Positions 25,824 through 37,526 of a DNA stretch of 64,000 nucleotides are shown piece after piece. The DNA is from Rhizomucor pusillus (lineage: Eukaryota > Mucoromycota > Mucoromycetes > Mucorales > Lichtheimiaceae): assembly GCA_900175165.2 (NCBI GenBank), contig FWWN02000184.1, forward strand, positions 99,154-163,153, given 5' to 3'. Positions within the stretch are counted from its first letter, which is position 1; each line of letters opens with the position of its first letter. The position numbers and the translations under genes were made by a program. Below the pieces are notes generated by a model, which was not told the DNA's origin, ran no database searches, and saw only the letters and a list, made by a program, of their open reading frames with translations.

Positions 25824-28689
25824 TGGGAGATCAATAAAAAAAAAGCGAAAATCATGTAATGTACGTACATGGAGAGTAACAGAAAAAGAAGATCCTGCCT
25901 GGCTGCTGCGGGCCCGTGCGGAGCAGATTACTCGTTTGTTTGCTCCTCCCGTAACTTTATCGGCTTAGGTGCTTGGTGGATGCATGCAAAAAACCAAGGG
26001 ACCAAATGAGGGCCGAGTGCGAGTCCCAGTGAGCAGCAGGGACCATATGGACAGAACACGTGAAAAACGGGAGGAGGAAGCACGGCCCTTTATACATTGC
26101 AGGCGCACACACACATATACACGCACGCTTTTCCTTTCATTTTTTTCTTCCTAGTATTGACTACTATTACTGCTACTCCCTTTACGACCTCCCCATTTTG
26201 CAATATGAAAGACGTATGGCCGAGGGCATGGCAAGGTCACACTGGTGGCGTTTCGTGAAAAGGTAAGGGGCTCCTGAATTCCGGAAACAAAATGTATATC
26301 CACGGCGATCTGTTCAGTAGAGAAATACCTCGCGTTTCTGTGATCAGCACAGCGAAAAAGGGAAGTCGTTTTAGCTGGTATACATAGCTTATCGACAACT
26401 AGGTTCGTGATTGCTAAATGTAGAAAGATCTGTGCTCTGTGTGGATTGCGGTATTTTCCTCGGCTCTTGGCTCATGTAGTGTAGAACGCCTAAAATAGGG
26501 GGGAATAGTCCAAGTGGAGAGCGATGTGCCAATATAAATGAATTGAAGGACATAGGAGACCACTAGCCCCAGTACAAGGGGGCGAATAACATTGCGAGTG
26601 AGACAGTGTGTGTATCGGGTGCGTGTGCCTTGGGTTGCAAAATGAAAAGACTTGTACACAAAGTTTGCACCATGCAGGCAAGCCGATCAAGCTGCAACGA
26701 CGGCATTTTGTTGCTAGCTAACAGAACATGCTGGTACAAGAACAGCAGCAGCAGCAGCAACGTAAGCGGTAGTTCAAGCAGTTCCTTTGCCTTTGTCGTC
26801 CGTAAAGCATACACATTAGCAAATCGGAAGGGGCCGGGATGTGCAGGGTATACAGATATAATATTATTATGCGTGAATATTCAGGAACTTTTAGCACTGA
26901 TAGCCAAGGAAATGTAAAGGCGAGGTGTGATTAAACACTACTGCCGTAAGTTTGGAATAGCAGTAGAGATACATGAAAAGTCTAATCCCCTTTGTTTGGA
27001 CGTGGCATATAGACTAAAGTCGGGACCACATTCATTTTAAGCCTATTGTGTTGATATCTTTTTATTATGTAAAAGAAGAGAAAAGAACAAAACCGGTGCA
27101 CAAGAATTGAAGGTGAAAGATCGCATTTGTAAAAATACAAGATGTTTTTGTTGTCACTACCACCTTGGCAGCATTGTAGCAAATGAATCATCAGTTTTTC
27201 TTGCCCAAAATCTGTTCGGTCGTAAGTTTTGGTATAGCAAGTAGAAGTAGGGGAGTGTCAGCAGGTTTTACACGAGTGTACATGTTCTTGATGTGGCAGG
27301 AGGAGTGGCTGATGAAAAATCACGGGACAGCGTAGCATATATCTCACAGACATACGGTGGAGTCAAAAAAGAAAAAAGGCTAGTAAATGCTCATCAAACA
27401 TGGACAAATAGAAATAAAGAGACAGAAAAGAAGAAGGAGGGAAAGGGCGTGGCAAGTCCCGAAAACAGGGTGTATGTGTGTGAGAGGCGCGCGCACATAA
27501 GCACGTTATCCCGAGAGAAGATCACTCTTGGGGCTTTTTCTTGCCGACCAAGTTGCATTAGATCAGGCAACATTGCGTGGAAACATAATAACGTTGTTTT
27601 GTTTCTTTGAGTTTGGACCAGAACTTTATATGACGAGTGATCTTGTTACCGTCCCACAGTTGTTGACAGATCTTTACACTTTTCATTGGATTGATGGAGC
27701 TCCTTACAAGATATCGATTTTGATGCTATTTGCTCTTTGAACTACTCCTTTCTTCTTAATTCTATGTACGTCGTGGCAGCTAAATATGTATCTACGAATA
27801 TCACATCTCGAGCACTGTGAAAGCTTACTGGTCCCTGCGACAAAAGAGTGTGTTCACCAAGTTTACCAATAAACTTGCCTCTTGCAAAAAAGGAGAAGGA
27901 TGGACGGATTCGCAGTAGTGTGGACATTGCGTGCTCTTCGCTTTCTCACTCGTATATTCTCTCCCTCCGAGCTCCCTCAATAAGATGAGACAGATCCTGG
28001 AGTAAAAAAGTAGGGCTGTAATCCGATAGCAGCGTGGGGCACAACTCTTTTTTTCCCCTGTTCGGCGGTCAGTGTATACCTTTTGCCAATCAATTTTTGT
28101 TTGCATTGAATGGGCTCCTCCTCCTTTCTCAAACGGAAACGAGCCTATTGCGATGCTAAGAAAAAAATTGGCTATGCCGATTCCCTTGCTAAAAGCCGCA
28201 CCCCTTCCCCCACTCCTCTTCCGAAGATAAACCCCCAGGAAACCCTGAGAGAGTGAGTGAGTGGGTGAGTGAGTGAGTGAGTGAGTGAGAGGACCTACAT
28301 TTGGGGGGAGGGAGGGGAACCGATGGATGAAGGGACTCTACACCCCCAAGAAAGTCACAGAGTGCAAGAACAAAGAGAGAAAAAAAAATTAACTTTTTGT
28401 TGCTACTGCTGCCGCTGCCGCGCTGTTGTTGTTGTTTTTGTTGTTGATGATTTGTTTGAAAGCGCACAGAGTCAGAGAACAACAACAAGGAAAAATTAAA
28501 TGGGTTTAGATGTAGCATTTTTACTCTGTTGTGTAAATAATAATTACGCTGCTGTTGTGTGTTAGCCAAAAACAGGTACAGCCAGCCCAGTCCCTTGATG
28601 CTCCGGAAATCTCGCTTATATAAAGAGGGCATCAACTTGTACAGATATAAGGCTGAAACATCTCCATCTTTCATCGCTCTTCATTCCCA
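25824..28689. other. 2.9-kb non-coding region upstream of Myb gene
   Basis: No supported gene is present. The region includes simple repeats: A/C-rich near 26100, (CAG)n near 26745, and a GAGT tetranucleotide tract at about 28250-28289. It has many T-rich or pyrimidine-rich runs. A TATA-like TATATAA occurs near 28617, about 70 bp before the Myb-gene start. It is probably the promoter and long 5' leader of the downstream factor plus the 3' flank of PUS7. Confidence 0.45.
28250..28289 (+). repeat. GAGT tetranucleotide repeat
   Basis: About ten near-perfect GAGT units run in tandem with one GGGT variant. The tract lies in the presumed 5' region of the Myb/SANT gene. Confidence 0.85.
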
Positions 28690-29446
28690 ATGAACAGTAA
28701 GTTCTGACGAGAGAGAGACATTGTTGCTGTGAATGTTTTCCTAACGGTCGTCGTGGAAAAAAGTCGCCGACATCCTTAACCCATCGTCCTGCAACAGAGT
28801 GGCATCCACTGCATTTACTGCACTCAACTACGACAACAACGTTAGTCCCTTTACCTTTCCTCAACGCTCCCAATCCACCCATCTGCCCACATCCTCCTCT
28901 CCACCAATGTCACCAAGTGCAAGGCCTACACCTAGCCGATCATCTAGCTTTGGAAAAGCGCGTAGTAGGTTCTCTGACATCGAGGACGCTATTATCTGCG
29001 AAGGTGTTGCTCGCGGATTGACTTGGGGCCAAATCTCAAGCCAGCTTCCTCACCGCAAACGCGCGACTTGCTTCAACAGATACCGTACCTTGCAAGGCAT
29101 CCGCAAATCTCGCAAGAAAATAGGCAAGCATTCGATGACGATGAACGGTAGCTCTCTTATCACTCCTCCATCCTCGCGACGCGCCTCTGTTGTTTCCTGC
29201 TGCTCATCGTCTACTACTCAGTACGACTCATACTCTTCGTTCCCGTCGCCGCCATTGAATATCATCCCTTCGTCGCCGTGGTCTCCAGCTGCTTCTCCAC
29301 CAGCTTCAAGTTTCTGCAATCATCTTTCTCACAATGATTACTTTTCTTCCCATCCGGCACGAGACATTTATCAGCAGTACAACAATGCTGTTGACAACAG
29401 TTATACTTTTCCGGATCCTCATCATCAACAACATTATCCTTACTAA
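28690..29446 (+). CDS. Myb/SANT-like DNA-binding protein
   Basis: Two exons (28690-28696 and 28800-29446) encode 217 residues. A single Myb/SANT-like repeat lies at about residues 45-100: RSRFSDIEDAIICEGVARGL, then TWGQISSQLPHRKRATCFNR and YRTLQGI. It keeps the spaced Trp and the basic recognition helix, so DNA binding is likely, but with one repeat the target is unknown. The flanks are low-complexity Ser/Pro-rich, and the C-terminus is Tyr/His/Gln-rich. The 7-nt first exon (ATGAACA) followed by GTAAGT was chosen because the next exon then opens in frame; a start at the second Met (codon 3) would give nearly the same protein. Confidence 0.75.
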
Positions 29447-30351
29447 GGATGACAACTTTATCCTTTTTTTCGCCAACATTTTTTTAACATCATCAATAAC
29501 TCGTCCCACTCCTTTTTGCACCTACTTGGATAGGCATTTTGGGATTATCTTCTGATTGATTCAGACAATCTCAAATGCCTTTATCTTCTTCTTACTTGCC
29601 AGCATATATTTTACCAATCTCAACCCTTCCCCCAACTCCTCCTTCTATCTCTTTTCATCTCAAAGCAAAAATTCCCCGTCCCATTTGTTTGCTATTTTTC
29701 TTGTAGATAATTTGTCTATTTGGTTAATTCTTTTTCACCTGCTTTTGTCTTATGCTGGGAGAGTTCTTTTTCCTATGAAATCTAATTGTACATGTTACCT
29801 AATATCAAATCTTTTTCAATCCGTTATGCATCCATCATTACAGTTTTTCTCTCGTTGTTGTTTTATTTGTTTGTTACGCTGTATGTACAAAGTTATCTAC
29901 ATATTATAAAAATATTATCGGCTCAGAGGTAGGGGTAACGGTGATGAAAGCGACAGACGGTGAGATCAACAACGAGTTCTAGAGATGATGAGAGAGCTAT
30001 CAGATCCTAGTCTATCTACATCCTCCCCCATCTTCTCCTTTGCTGGGCAGAAAGCAAATAGGATGGGCAAAGAAGTGAAAGAAAGAGGCCGATATCAGCC
30101 GCGCGTCTAGACAGCACAGCTGTTTTTGAGGATAATACATGCTGCTCTGATAAGCAGCAGCACAAGTTGCCAAATATCGTTAACGTATAGCCTTGTGATC
30201 AACGCTTTTTTCCCTCTTGGCTGCCAGTCGCATCAAAATCGAGGAGGTGAGAGAGGGGTTAAAGGCACTAATAACAATGATAGAAAAAAAGAATATACAC
30301 ATGTAAGAATATATATGGCTGGACAGGTATAACCCGAGAATTTTGCTTTAT
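29447..30351. other. 3' flank of Myb gene and of RraA-like gene
   Basis: The left part (to about 29920) is T/C-rich and fits a long 3' UTR of the Myb gene. The rest is intergenic up to the stop of the aldolase gene on the other strand. No gene is seen. Confidence 0.4.
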
Positions 30352-31458
30352 TCATGGACCGCGATACTTTGCAAACGTCTCCTTGACACCGAAACCTTGT
30401 TTGAGTGCTTCCATGCACTGGTCATCGATTGCTACGTATTTGGTGCAACTTGTGACGATGTCGTCTACTAGGTGGCTCGGCACGCACACGACGCCGTCGA
30501 GGTCTGCAACTACAATGTCACCTGGATGCACCACCACAGGACTCGTCGACATGGTGATAGGCACCTGAATCTCCGAGGGTCTGACAAAGGCGTTTTGTGG
30601 TAAGATTGAATGTGATCTAGCGAACACCTATTTGTTTGTGCGTGTTGCGTTATATACATATATCCATATCCATATATATATATATATAAATACGTAAAGA
30701 GAGAGAGAGGGAAAAACACTTTGACTCGAGTAAAATGTTTCATAAAATGCACGAAAGCTTACCGGAAACTCCATTGACCGATGCTCGCTTAGGTCGCGGA
30801 CACGTCCATCAATCACCACTCCTTGAACTTTCTTTGCTTGTGCACGCGCCGACATGAGTCCTCCCCACACGGCTCCCTTGACGCCTTTAGGTTTGCATTA
30901 GAAGGTAAAGCTTTTTTTTCCTCCTCTCCGTATCGACATATTTTTCCTTTACCTGGAGGTGCAGAGATCACAACAACGCTTGCTTCTGTGGCGGCATCTG
31001 CCTATGTACAAACAGGAAATATATATATATATATATATAAGACAAAAGCTCCTGTTGTCTACGCTGTTAGCCTCCCTTCTTACAAAATGCTCTGAAGGTG
31101 TCGGAGCCTCAGTGTTTGTGCGCTCCACCATCTGATTATCCATGAATGAATGAATGAACCGTTTTCGCATAAAGAAATGTATCTCCACGCACCTTGACAG
31201 TAAATGCAGGTCCAACTATACGCGTATCGCCTTGACAGTATTGAGGAGACCACATTTCGATATCTGGGATATATCCGCCCCAGGGACGGTGGCCGAGTTT
31301 CAGCATTGCGTCCGCAATCTACCAAAACCCATACCATCAGGGCTTCAGTGGGACGGTCTTCCCAAATGCTCGAGACAAAACCTTTGCTTACTTACTTCGC
31401 AGGACGAGAACTTTTTAAGCGCATTGAGCGAGGTGGCAGCGACTGTCACTTTGCTCAT
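30352..31458 (-). CDS. RraA-like / 4-hydroxy-4-methyl-2-oxoglutarate aldolase family protein
   Basis: Six exons (31458-31396, 31318-31193, 31131-31084, 31001-30953, 30884-30763, 30627-30352) encode 227 residues. The RraA/HMG-aldolase signature is complete: GVKGAVWGGLMSARAQA and GVVIDGRVRDLSEH, then PGDIVVADLDGVVCVP. Members cleave 4-hydroxy-4-methyl-2-oxoglutarate or decarboxylate oxaloacetate with a divalent metal. Bacterial RraA instead inhibits RNase E, a role not expected here. The N-terminal exon (MSKVTVAATSLNALKKFSSC) is the first Met in frame. TA-rich tracts fill two of the introns. Confidence 0.85.
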
Positions 31459-31708
31459 TCTAAAGCCAAAGGTTGCCGAAAACGGGCGGGCACGGAACGC
31501 GCCGCGATCAAACGCCCAAAGCAGCACGTGAAAAACCTTAATCTATTCGTTGCCATGGCAGCCATTACAATGGACGATCGATCTCGTATTTGTTAGTCGC
31601 CAGTCTAGTAGCAAATGACTATTATCGAGAAACGATGCCATCATCAATGGGACGGGCTTTTCTCTTTCTGTTCATCCTTTTCCTTTTTGGCACCCGGCGA
31701 ATAATTGA

Positions 31709-32254
31709 ATGGCATCCAAATCGCCCGAAAGCCAGCAGCAACCTAGCCGCGACGCCGCCGCCGCCCAGCAACGGCAAACCCAGTTTTACCGCTCGAGTCT
31801 GATGCCGCAGGAAGATTACTTACAATGCATGGTATCGGATATACGATCGTCAGGCGCGAGACCTGTGCAGAAAAACAGTCTGTTTCCGATCCCATCACAT
31901 TGGAAACCATCGTTGTCTACCATATCCACTCGTTCATCCTCCCTATCGCCCGATGGCGAGCTTTGCAAGGCTAAAATATCACCCAAACAACGAGCACAAG
32001 AGATCCTATTTTGGATTGGATTCCTGTGTCCACTCGCGTGGATCGCTGTTGTTAGCATGTATTTTTACGGAGGCGTGCCCACTGAAGCCAATGTTGTATC
32101 AAGGTGGGGCAAACGCTTCCGCGTTATGCTCATGTATACCATGTTTCAAGGCATGATCTTGCTCGTCCTCGTCTTGGCCCTAATGGGTACCCGCTCCGGT
32201 ATTCGCTGGAGTGAGCCAAACAATGATTCAATGATCGTAGGCCTATCATCGTAA
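31709..32254 (+). CDS. Small membrane protein with two predicted TM segments
   Basis: A single exon encodes 181 residues. The N-terminal ~90 residues are hydrophilic, Gln/Ser/Pro-rich and likely disordered. Two hydrophobic segments follow, about residues 104-122 (ILFWIGFLCPLAWIAVVSMY) and 140-158 (YTMFQGMILLVLVLALMGT), joined by a short basic loop. No catalytic motif is visible and I do not recognise the family, although the layout (Ser-rich cytosolic tail and hairpin) recurs in fungi. An AATAAA occurs at about 32270-32285. The gene is convergent with the Vps3844-like gene. Confidence 0.65.
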   Translation: MASKSPESQQQPSRDAAAAQQRQTQFYRSSLMPQEDYLQCMVSDIRSSGARPVQKNSLFPIPSHWKPSLSTISTRSSSLSPDGELCKAKISPKQRAQEILFWIGFLCPLAWIAVVSMYFYGGVPTEANVVSRWGKRFRVMLMYTMFQGMILLVLVLALMGTRSGIRWSEPNNDSMIVGLSS

Positions 32255-32353
32255 AATTATTATTATTGTTGAATAAAATAAAATAAACGAAAAAAAAAAA
32301 AGACATAGAGAGATAGGATTCGGTTTTCTTTATTATTTTCACTATGGCTTTCT

Positions 32354-33708
32354 TTAATCTCTCTTGGGTAGAGGTTGAGGAGCAGCCAAGATACCGCCGT
32401 TGCCAACATTGCCGCTCTTGTAAACAAACAACAAAACACCCGAGGTGAGCACTGTCAACCCTACACCGGTCCAGAATAAGAGTTGGAAATCTCCCACAGC
32501 GTCTTGGACTTGGCAGGCCTCGCCCAAGAAGGCGCTCGATTGGCATTGGCAGGTGAAGCATTCACTATCTCTGGCACGCACGCAGGAGCCGCGACCGCTG
32601 CAGCTCGAGGTTGCATTCTCGCAGGCATGTTCGCTGGTGTGGCAGGTGGGTTCAGCAATTGCACGTTTACCAAAAGATGACTGTCGCGGGGTTTGAGGTG
32701 TGAAGACGATTGTAACTAGAGATCGGGCATCCTCAACAGCAGACTCGGGTATCTCTTTTCGGAAAAAGTCTGCAAGAATCATCTTTGCTTCCCCGTACTG
32801 TGCAGAAGAAAAGCCGTAATGCTCTCCCAAAGCCTACGATATCATTAAAATGAGCGATTCCTCGTTTACTCCACACCCAAACCTTTTCTGTACCTGCAGA
32901 CCAGTCAAATGCACGCCCAAGAAACCTTTGCCATCTTCCATGACATTCTTCAAATGCTGTACCTCAGCCAGGAACTTTTGATCGATCTACAATGCTTCCT
33001 TTTTAGAAAAAGCTCTTTGCAATTACAGGGCCGTTGATCGCATACCTTATTCTTGGTATCAAGTGCTGCGAGGGGCATGTCACATTCATGCTCTGGTGTA
33101 GCCGGTAATTCGCGCATATGCGCTTCCCGCTGTCCATCGCTTTCAACGAGCTGTGCCGTCTGTTTCGCCAATGTTACAAAATCCTCGGGATGGTTGTCAG
33201 AAACATAGTAGGCAGGATCGTACTGTGGCAAGATATCTATTATTTCCATCAGTTAAGCATTATTGTGAAAAGAGCTTTTTCCAACCGCACTTACCCGTCG
33301 GTTCTTGTACGCCGGAAACTATAATGAACGCATTTTTGCTGAGCTTTCGTTCGAAAACATTACTGCTCCATTCTTCCCAAACTGCACGCACGGCATCCAG
33401 AGTGTCCTGCTTGACATTCTGCCAATGCAAGGCCGGATGGTGCACAGCAGTGTCTGTCAAGTGTGAAAGGACCATTGAGAAGGCGTCTAAAGAGATGGTC
33501 GGTGTATTGTCTTGAACAGCATTGCTGTTGGCATTTCCAGACACCATATATACAGTGGACCGAGCTATACACAGCGTAGTTGTGTGATTTTGCAGTGAGC
33601 AAGACTGAGCTGCCCAATCAAGGTTTTTCAAGTTGCCTCACCCATGGCTGTTGCGCTTGCACCCAGCAAGCTCGCGACGATCGCGTTGACCGGCGACGTG
33701 AATTTCAT
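32354..33708 (-). CDS. Vps3844-like (DUF3844) secretory/vacuolar type I membrane protein
   Basis: Five exons (33708-33642, 33564-33295, 33236-33046, 32986-32894, 32833-32354) encode 366 residues. A signal peptide (MKFTSPVNAIVASLLGASAT) is followed by a lumenal domain, then a Cys-rich EGF-like module (CSGRGSCVRARDSECFTCQC), one TM segment (FWTGVGLTVLTSGVLLFVY) and a short tail. The Cys-rich module plus a single TM near the C-terminus is the hallmark of the fungal DUF3844/Vps3844 family, linked to vacuolar sorting. The first intron is taken as about 77 nt ending GTATAG; a shorter in-frame acceptor at 32 nt was considered less likely. Confidence 0.82.
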
Positions 33709-33870
33709 TGGAGCAACGAAGGCAAGTTTGGTGGTGAAGGGGAGTCAAAGTTTCAGGGTGCTTTCGAGTTTCAAGTTCCAACAAAGCGTGGTTTCAGCCT
33801 CCGTCTGCTGCTGCAGTAGTAAGGATGAGTTTTATTTAAGAATCATGAAAAATTATGAAAATTAACGTGA

Positions 33871-35202
33871 TTAATGTACAAACGGCGGTGCAGGTGGTAA
33901 AGGACGATGAGAAAGTTGCTCAGCTTGCTGTTGCTGTGCGGAAGATTTTGGGAAAGATGATGCAGAGCTAAATCGGATGCCTCGAAAGAGTTTCTTGGCA
34001 TCATTCACAAACGACGATGATGATGAAAGTGAAGGACGTTTTGAAGAAGGAGAAGTAGATGATGATGATGAAGAGAAACGGTCAGCCGCGGAGAGGACAA
34101 GCAAATTGGAAGAAGATGATGAAGAAGTACGTCTTGAACTGTCCAGACTGACTGGCCGTTCAATTCCAAATTTGCCACTCAATGCATTCATCTTCTTCTC
34201 CATAATCATGCTAGTTCTCGTCTCTTGATAGCACGGCACGCACAGCAAATCAAGCTGTCGAACCTTGTCTGGTGTCGGCCAGCCCACCAACGATTGGCGA
34301 CACCGTGCGCATTCAAACTCGACTTCGACTTGATCCCATTTCTCGGACCCATACTTCTCTTTTTCGCCATACTCGTAGCACACAGATCGGAACGTTACTG
34401 TCCAGTCTCGTTGCTGCTGATCCTGTGGCTGCAGTTGAGTGGATGATCGTCGTCGTTTGCTGAACAGGTCGTTGCTGCCGTTAGTACTTTTTGAAATTTC
34501 AATCAATCTGTTGGAGGCTTCAGTGAGAAGGTCGGCTTGATATTGGTCGAAATGCGTCCAAAACTGCTGGCCCTGACGAAGATATGCCAGACATTTATCA
34601 GCCTCGGCTATCTGTTGCTGCACAGCATCCCTTTGCTCTATCTTTGCATCGTATTCTTGCTGCTTGCGCACAGCCAAGCTGGCGGATTGCCTGGCAGCTT
34701 CCTGGCACTCGTCCATCGCCTCTCGTATCTGCACCAATTCTTGTTCTGCCCTTGCGTTCTTGTCATGTGCACGGACGTACTTTTTTTGGTATTGCTTGTT
34801 GATGATGGGTATGTTGTAATACTGATTGTATTGCCTCTCTCGCTTTGTCTTTTTGTCATGTCTTTGCTGTGCATAATCCCGAACACTCTGCAGATGCTGC
34901 TCGATCCCTGCAAGTTCCTGTTCCTTGTTACTCCGCTGCTGCTTTATCCGCACAATCTGATGGTTCAGATCGGCAATGTCGATATCAAGCTGCGCAAGCT
35001 GTTGCCGCGCGGCTACTTGCCACTGTGCGTATTGGTGCTCAAGCGCTTGCACCGTCGATATATAAAGGCGGATACGTTTCTGCCTTGCTTTTACAGTCTG
35101 TTGCATCTCTTTGAGCATCTGCGAGGCATGCCGTCGAGCTACTACATCGTTACTGGAAAGGAGTCGTAAAACTTCTTCGGCCCTGTTAATGTTGATATCC
35201 AT
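33871..35202 (-). CDS. Coiled-coil protein with a CxxC-CxxC zinc-binding-like motif
   Basis: A single exon encodes 443 residues. Residues ~20-220 are a long Gln-rich coiled coil (for example ALEHQYAQWQVAARQQLAQL). A compact domain at about 270-325 has paired cysteines, CARC followed by 22 residues and then CVPC, next to the FRSVCYEYGEKEKYG region, suggesting zinc binding. The C-terminal third is Ser-rich and disordered, ending PLPPAPPFVH, with proline motifs that could bind SH3 or WW domains. I do not recognise a named family, and the combination suggests a scaffold or adaptor. Long open frames on the plus strand here are shadows of the repetitive coiled coil. Confidence 0.7.
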   Translation of the reverse strand: MDININRAEEVLRLLSSNDVVARRHASQMLKEMQQTVKARQKRIRLYISTVQALEHQYAQWQVAARQQLAQLDIDIADLNHQIVRIKQQRSNKEQELAGIEQHLQSVRDYAQQRHDKKTKRERQYNQYYNIPIINKQYQKKYVRAHDKNARAEQELVQIREAMDECQEAARQSASLAVRKQQEYDAKIEQRDAVQQQIAEADKCLAYLRQGQQFWTHFDQYQADLLTEASNRLIEISKSTNGSNDLFSKRRRSSTQLQPQDQQQRDWTVTFRSVCYEYGEKEKYGSEKWDQVEVEFECARCRQSLVGWPTPDKVRQLDLLCVPCYQETRTSMIMEKKMNALSGKFGIERPVSLDSSRRTSSSSSSNLLVLSAADRFSSSSSSTSPSSKRPSLSSSSSFVNDAKKLFRGIRFSSASSFPKSSAQQQQAEQLSHRPLPPAPPFVH

Positions 35203-35434
35203 GTGGAAAAAAGAGGAGAAGAAAAAGAGGAACGAGATTCGGGTGTGTGCACGCCAAGAAGATTAAAAACAGCACCCAGCCATGCCGAGGGCGGAAACAA
35301 CCGATTGCCTTTTTTGGAGGCAAGCGCTGCCCAGGTGACAAAAACAACATCCACAATATCTGACAGATCTACAACATTAATTTATTTCTTGCAATCTCAA
35401 TGCAGATTTTACTTTTTCGTAGCTATTCCAGACT

Positions 35435-36367
35435 GGCATCCGTAAAAATTCGATCGCTTTCTCGCGATTTTGCGGTGCGCCTTTACCGCCACCAGGTACA
35501 TTTTTCCCAACTGGTATTGCGCTCTAGCATCTCCGGATTTAGCAGTAGAACTATATAGTTCAAAAGCTTTTGATAATCTTGTTGTACTCCAAGACCATGC
35601 TCATACAGCTAAGCCAGCCTTTCTTGTGTATGCCCTGATTCTTGACCTGCAGATAGTTTGTAGAATTCGAACGCTTTTGCGTAATCTCAACTAGGCACAC
35701 TTTGTCTTTGTTCATACATATTGGCGACCAAAGATTGTGCTCCACTGTGTGCTTGATCCGCCGCTTTTGTATACCACTCTAGAGCCCTTGCCGTGTTCCG
35801 TTCTCTGGTAACAGGCGCGTGCAATAGATGACGCAGTAATCGACACGTCTGCTCATCTCCTTGACTCTCTGCTTCGGCGTACAGCTTTGCAATCTTTTCC
35901 CGATACTGCTTTTCGGTGTAATACCAAAATACAGGCTCCCTAGGAAGCACATTGCAGAAGCATTTTCCTGCTGCTCTGCGAACGTCTCGTGGGATTGCAA
36001 AGCTTTTGCACAATCTATCTCCACACCACCAGCAGCTCCTCTGGCACACAAACGTTTCAGTCGATCCAGCGACATCCAGTCTCCAGCTTCGGCTCCTCTA
36101 ACGAAGCACTCGGCAGCTTCTTGATGTCTCGATGTGCAAGGAATTCGCCGTGAAGATAAATATCCTTGCCAATTTATACAATGCATCCCTGTATCCTTGG
36201 TTTGCCACGCTGGTAAATAGCTCGATCGCTATTGCGTAATCCTGTTCTACGACTTGTCCGTAACCATATATCATTTTTAGTCTGTACTGTGCTTCTGCTT
36301 GGCCTTGCATAGTTGCGCTCAGCAACGGTCCATATGCTCTAGGTTGGAAGCTGGTCATCTGAGACAA
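35435..36367 (-). pseudogene. Sel1-like repeat protein pseudogene
   Basis: Sel1/TPR-like repeats are clear but spread over three frames. Frame one (36367 to about 36150) has AEAQYRLKMIYGYGQVVEQD and YAIAIELFTSVANQGYRDAL. The next frame (to about 35950) has EAAECFVRGAEAGDWMSLDR and NASAMCFLGSLYF. The third (to about 35690) has YREKIAKLYAEAESQGDEQT and ALEWYTKAADQAHSGAQSLV. More repeat sequence (AFEFYKLSAGQ, LYEHGLGVQQDYQKLL) continues to about 35440 with in-frame TGA and TAG codons. The frames overlap within a few codons, so introns do not explain the switches. Sel1 proteins act as adaptors in signalling and ER quality control. Confidence 0.75.
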
Positions 36368-37526
36368 ACATTACAATGAAGCCATCCATGTCCCTGAAAA
36401 TGCGCCTGTATCTTGGTGATCTTCTGTAAGCAAGCACCTCTATGTAAGGTGATGAGGGGCCTGCGAATAGAAATAGAGCATCTGTCTTCTCCATTGGTAA
36501 CATGCATGTATTTTAATATGTAGTTGGATATTTTCTTCTCTGCGAATTGGTATCATATATACAAAGAATGAATTGCTAGTGATGAGCAGACAGTTCCGAC
36601 AATGTTGTGAAGCAACATTAGTTCTGCTGCTGCTGCTGTTTATGCCTACATAGCACCTGACTGTGCATATATTGAAGTTTGAAACGCACAATGCTCAAGA
36701 TTTAGAACCCAGTGTCATGGGTGCTCTTTGATGATGACAATACAAACGTAAATTTCCGTAGCAGCTCCGAGTAGGGTCTTAGAATATATTGAATCATCAA
36801 AACTTATTGATTGTTTAAAATAGGATTCTCGGCCTTAATCTACAGAAGAAAGCATTGGCAAACGCACGTTTCGAAGATTCACGTCGAGTTATTTGCTTTT
36901 ATCGGAGTAAAGCCACAGAGCTTAAAATTACAGTCCACTGAGAGAAGGTTGGCTGGTTGCAAATGCGTATATCGCATGTACGCAATTACAAACTGCACGG
37001 CGTAGAATTCATACGAAAGATTTCAGTGGAGAAGGGATGATATGCAGTGTTGACTAGGAAGGCTGCCGGAGACTAGTCTAACCCGAATCACAGCTTTGAT
37101 TAATTCCGCCCTTATATTTAGAGAGCTACATACGTTGTAGACATTGAAAAGGTTATTTATTATCGATAAAGGGGCCAGCAATGCTGTGTAGAGAAGAACG
37201 AAGCTATTTTTGATAGTGAAAAGGTTAACAAACGCATCGAGCCACCGCCGCATTGCACACGTGCCCAGCTAGAACTACAATGAAGAGACGATGCAATTTA
37301 CACACCATATTGTCTTTATCAGTGCATCCTGGAAGCCAAGGAGGCGGCGGCCTAGAAAGGAATGCGCGACATGCTTTGTAATGTGACAGTGCGAGTTGAC
37401 ATTTTTGGGTAGATTTAAGGAGGTGGGTGAGATGCCTAAACAAATAGTTGCGCAAAAAAAAAAAAAAAAACCAAAAACTATACCACCTTGCTCTAGCCTT
37501 TTCTTTCTTTCTTTCCAGCTTGAACA
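36368..37526. other. Intergenic
   Basis: This 1.2-kb region between the Sel1 pseudogene and the caleosin gene has no supported gene. It includes a 16-17 nt poly-A run at about 37455-37470 and pyrimidine-rich sequence just before the caleosin start. Confidence 0.4.

Noticed and set aside
31021..31038. TA dinucleotide tract as a possible transposon end
   Set aside because: It is a simple repeat within an intron of the aldolase gene with no inverted repeats or target-site duplication.
34537..35169. 210-codon plus-strand open frame
   Set aside because: It lies fully antisense to the Gln-rich coiled-coil gene and its hydrophobic Leu/Cys composition is the expected shadow of Gln/Glu/Lys codons.
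36811..37005. Plus-strand 64-codon frame with transposase-like feel
   Set aside because: No catalytic motif, splice partners or repeats; composition alone is not enough.
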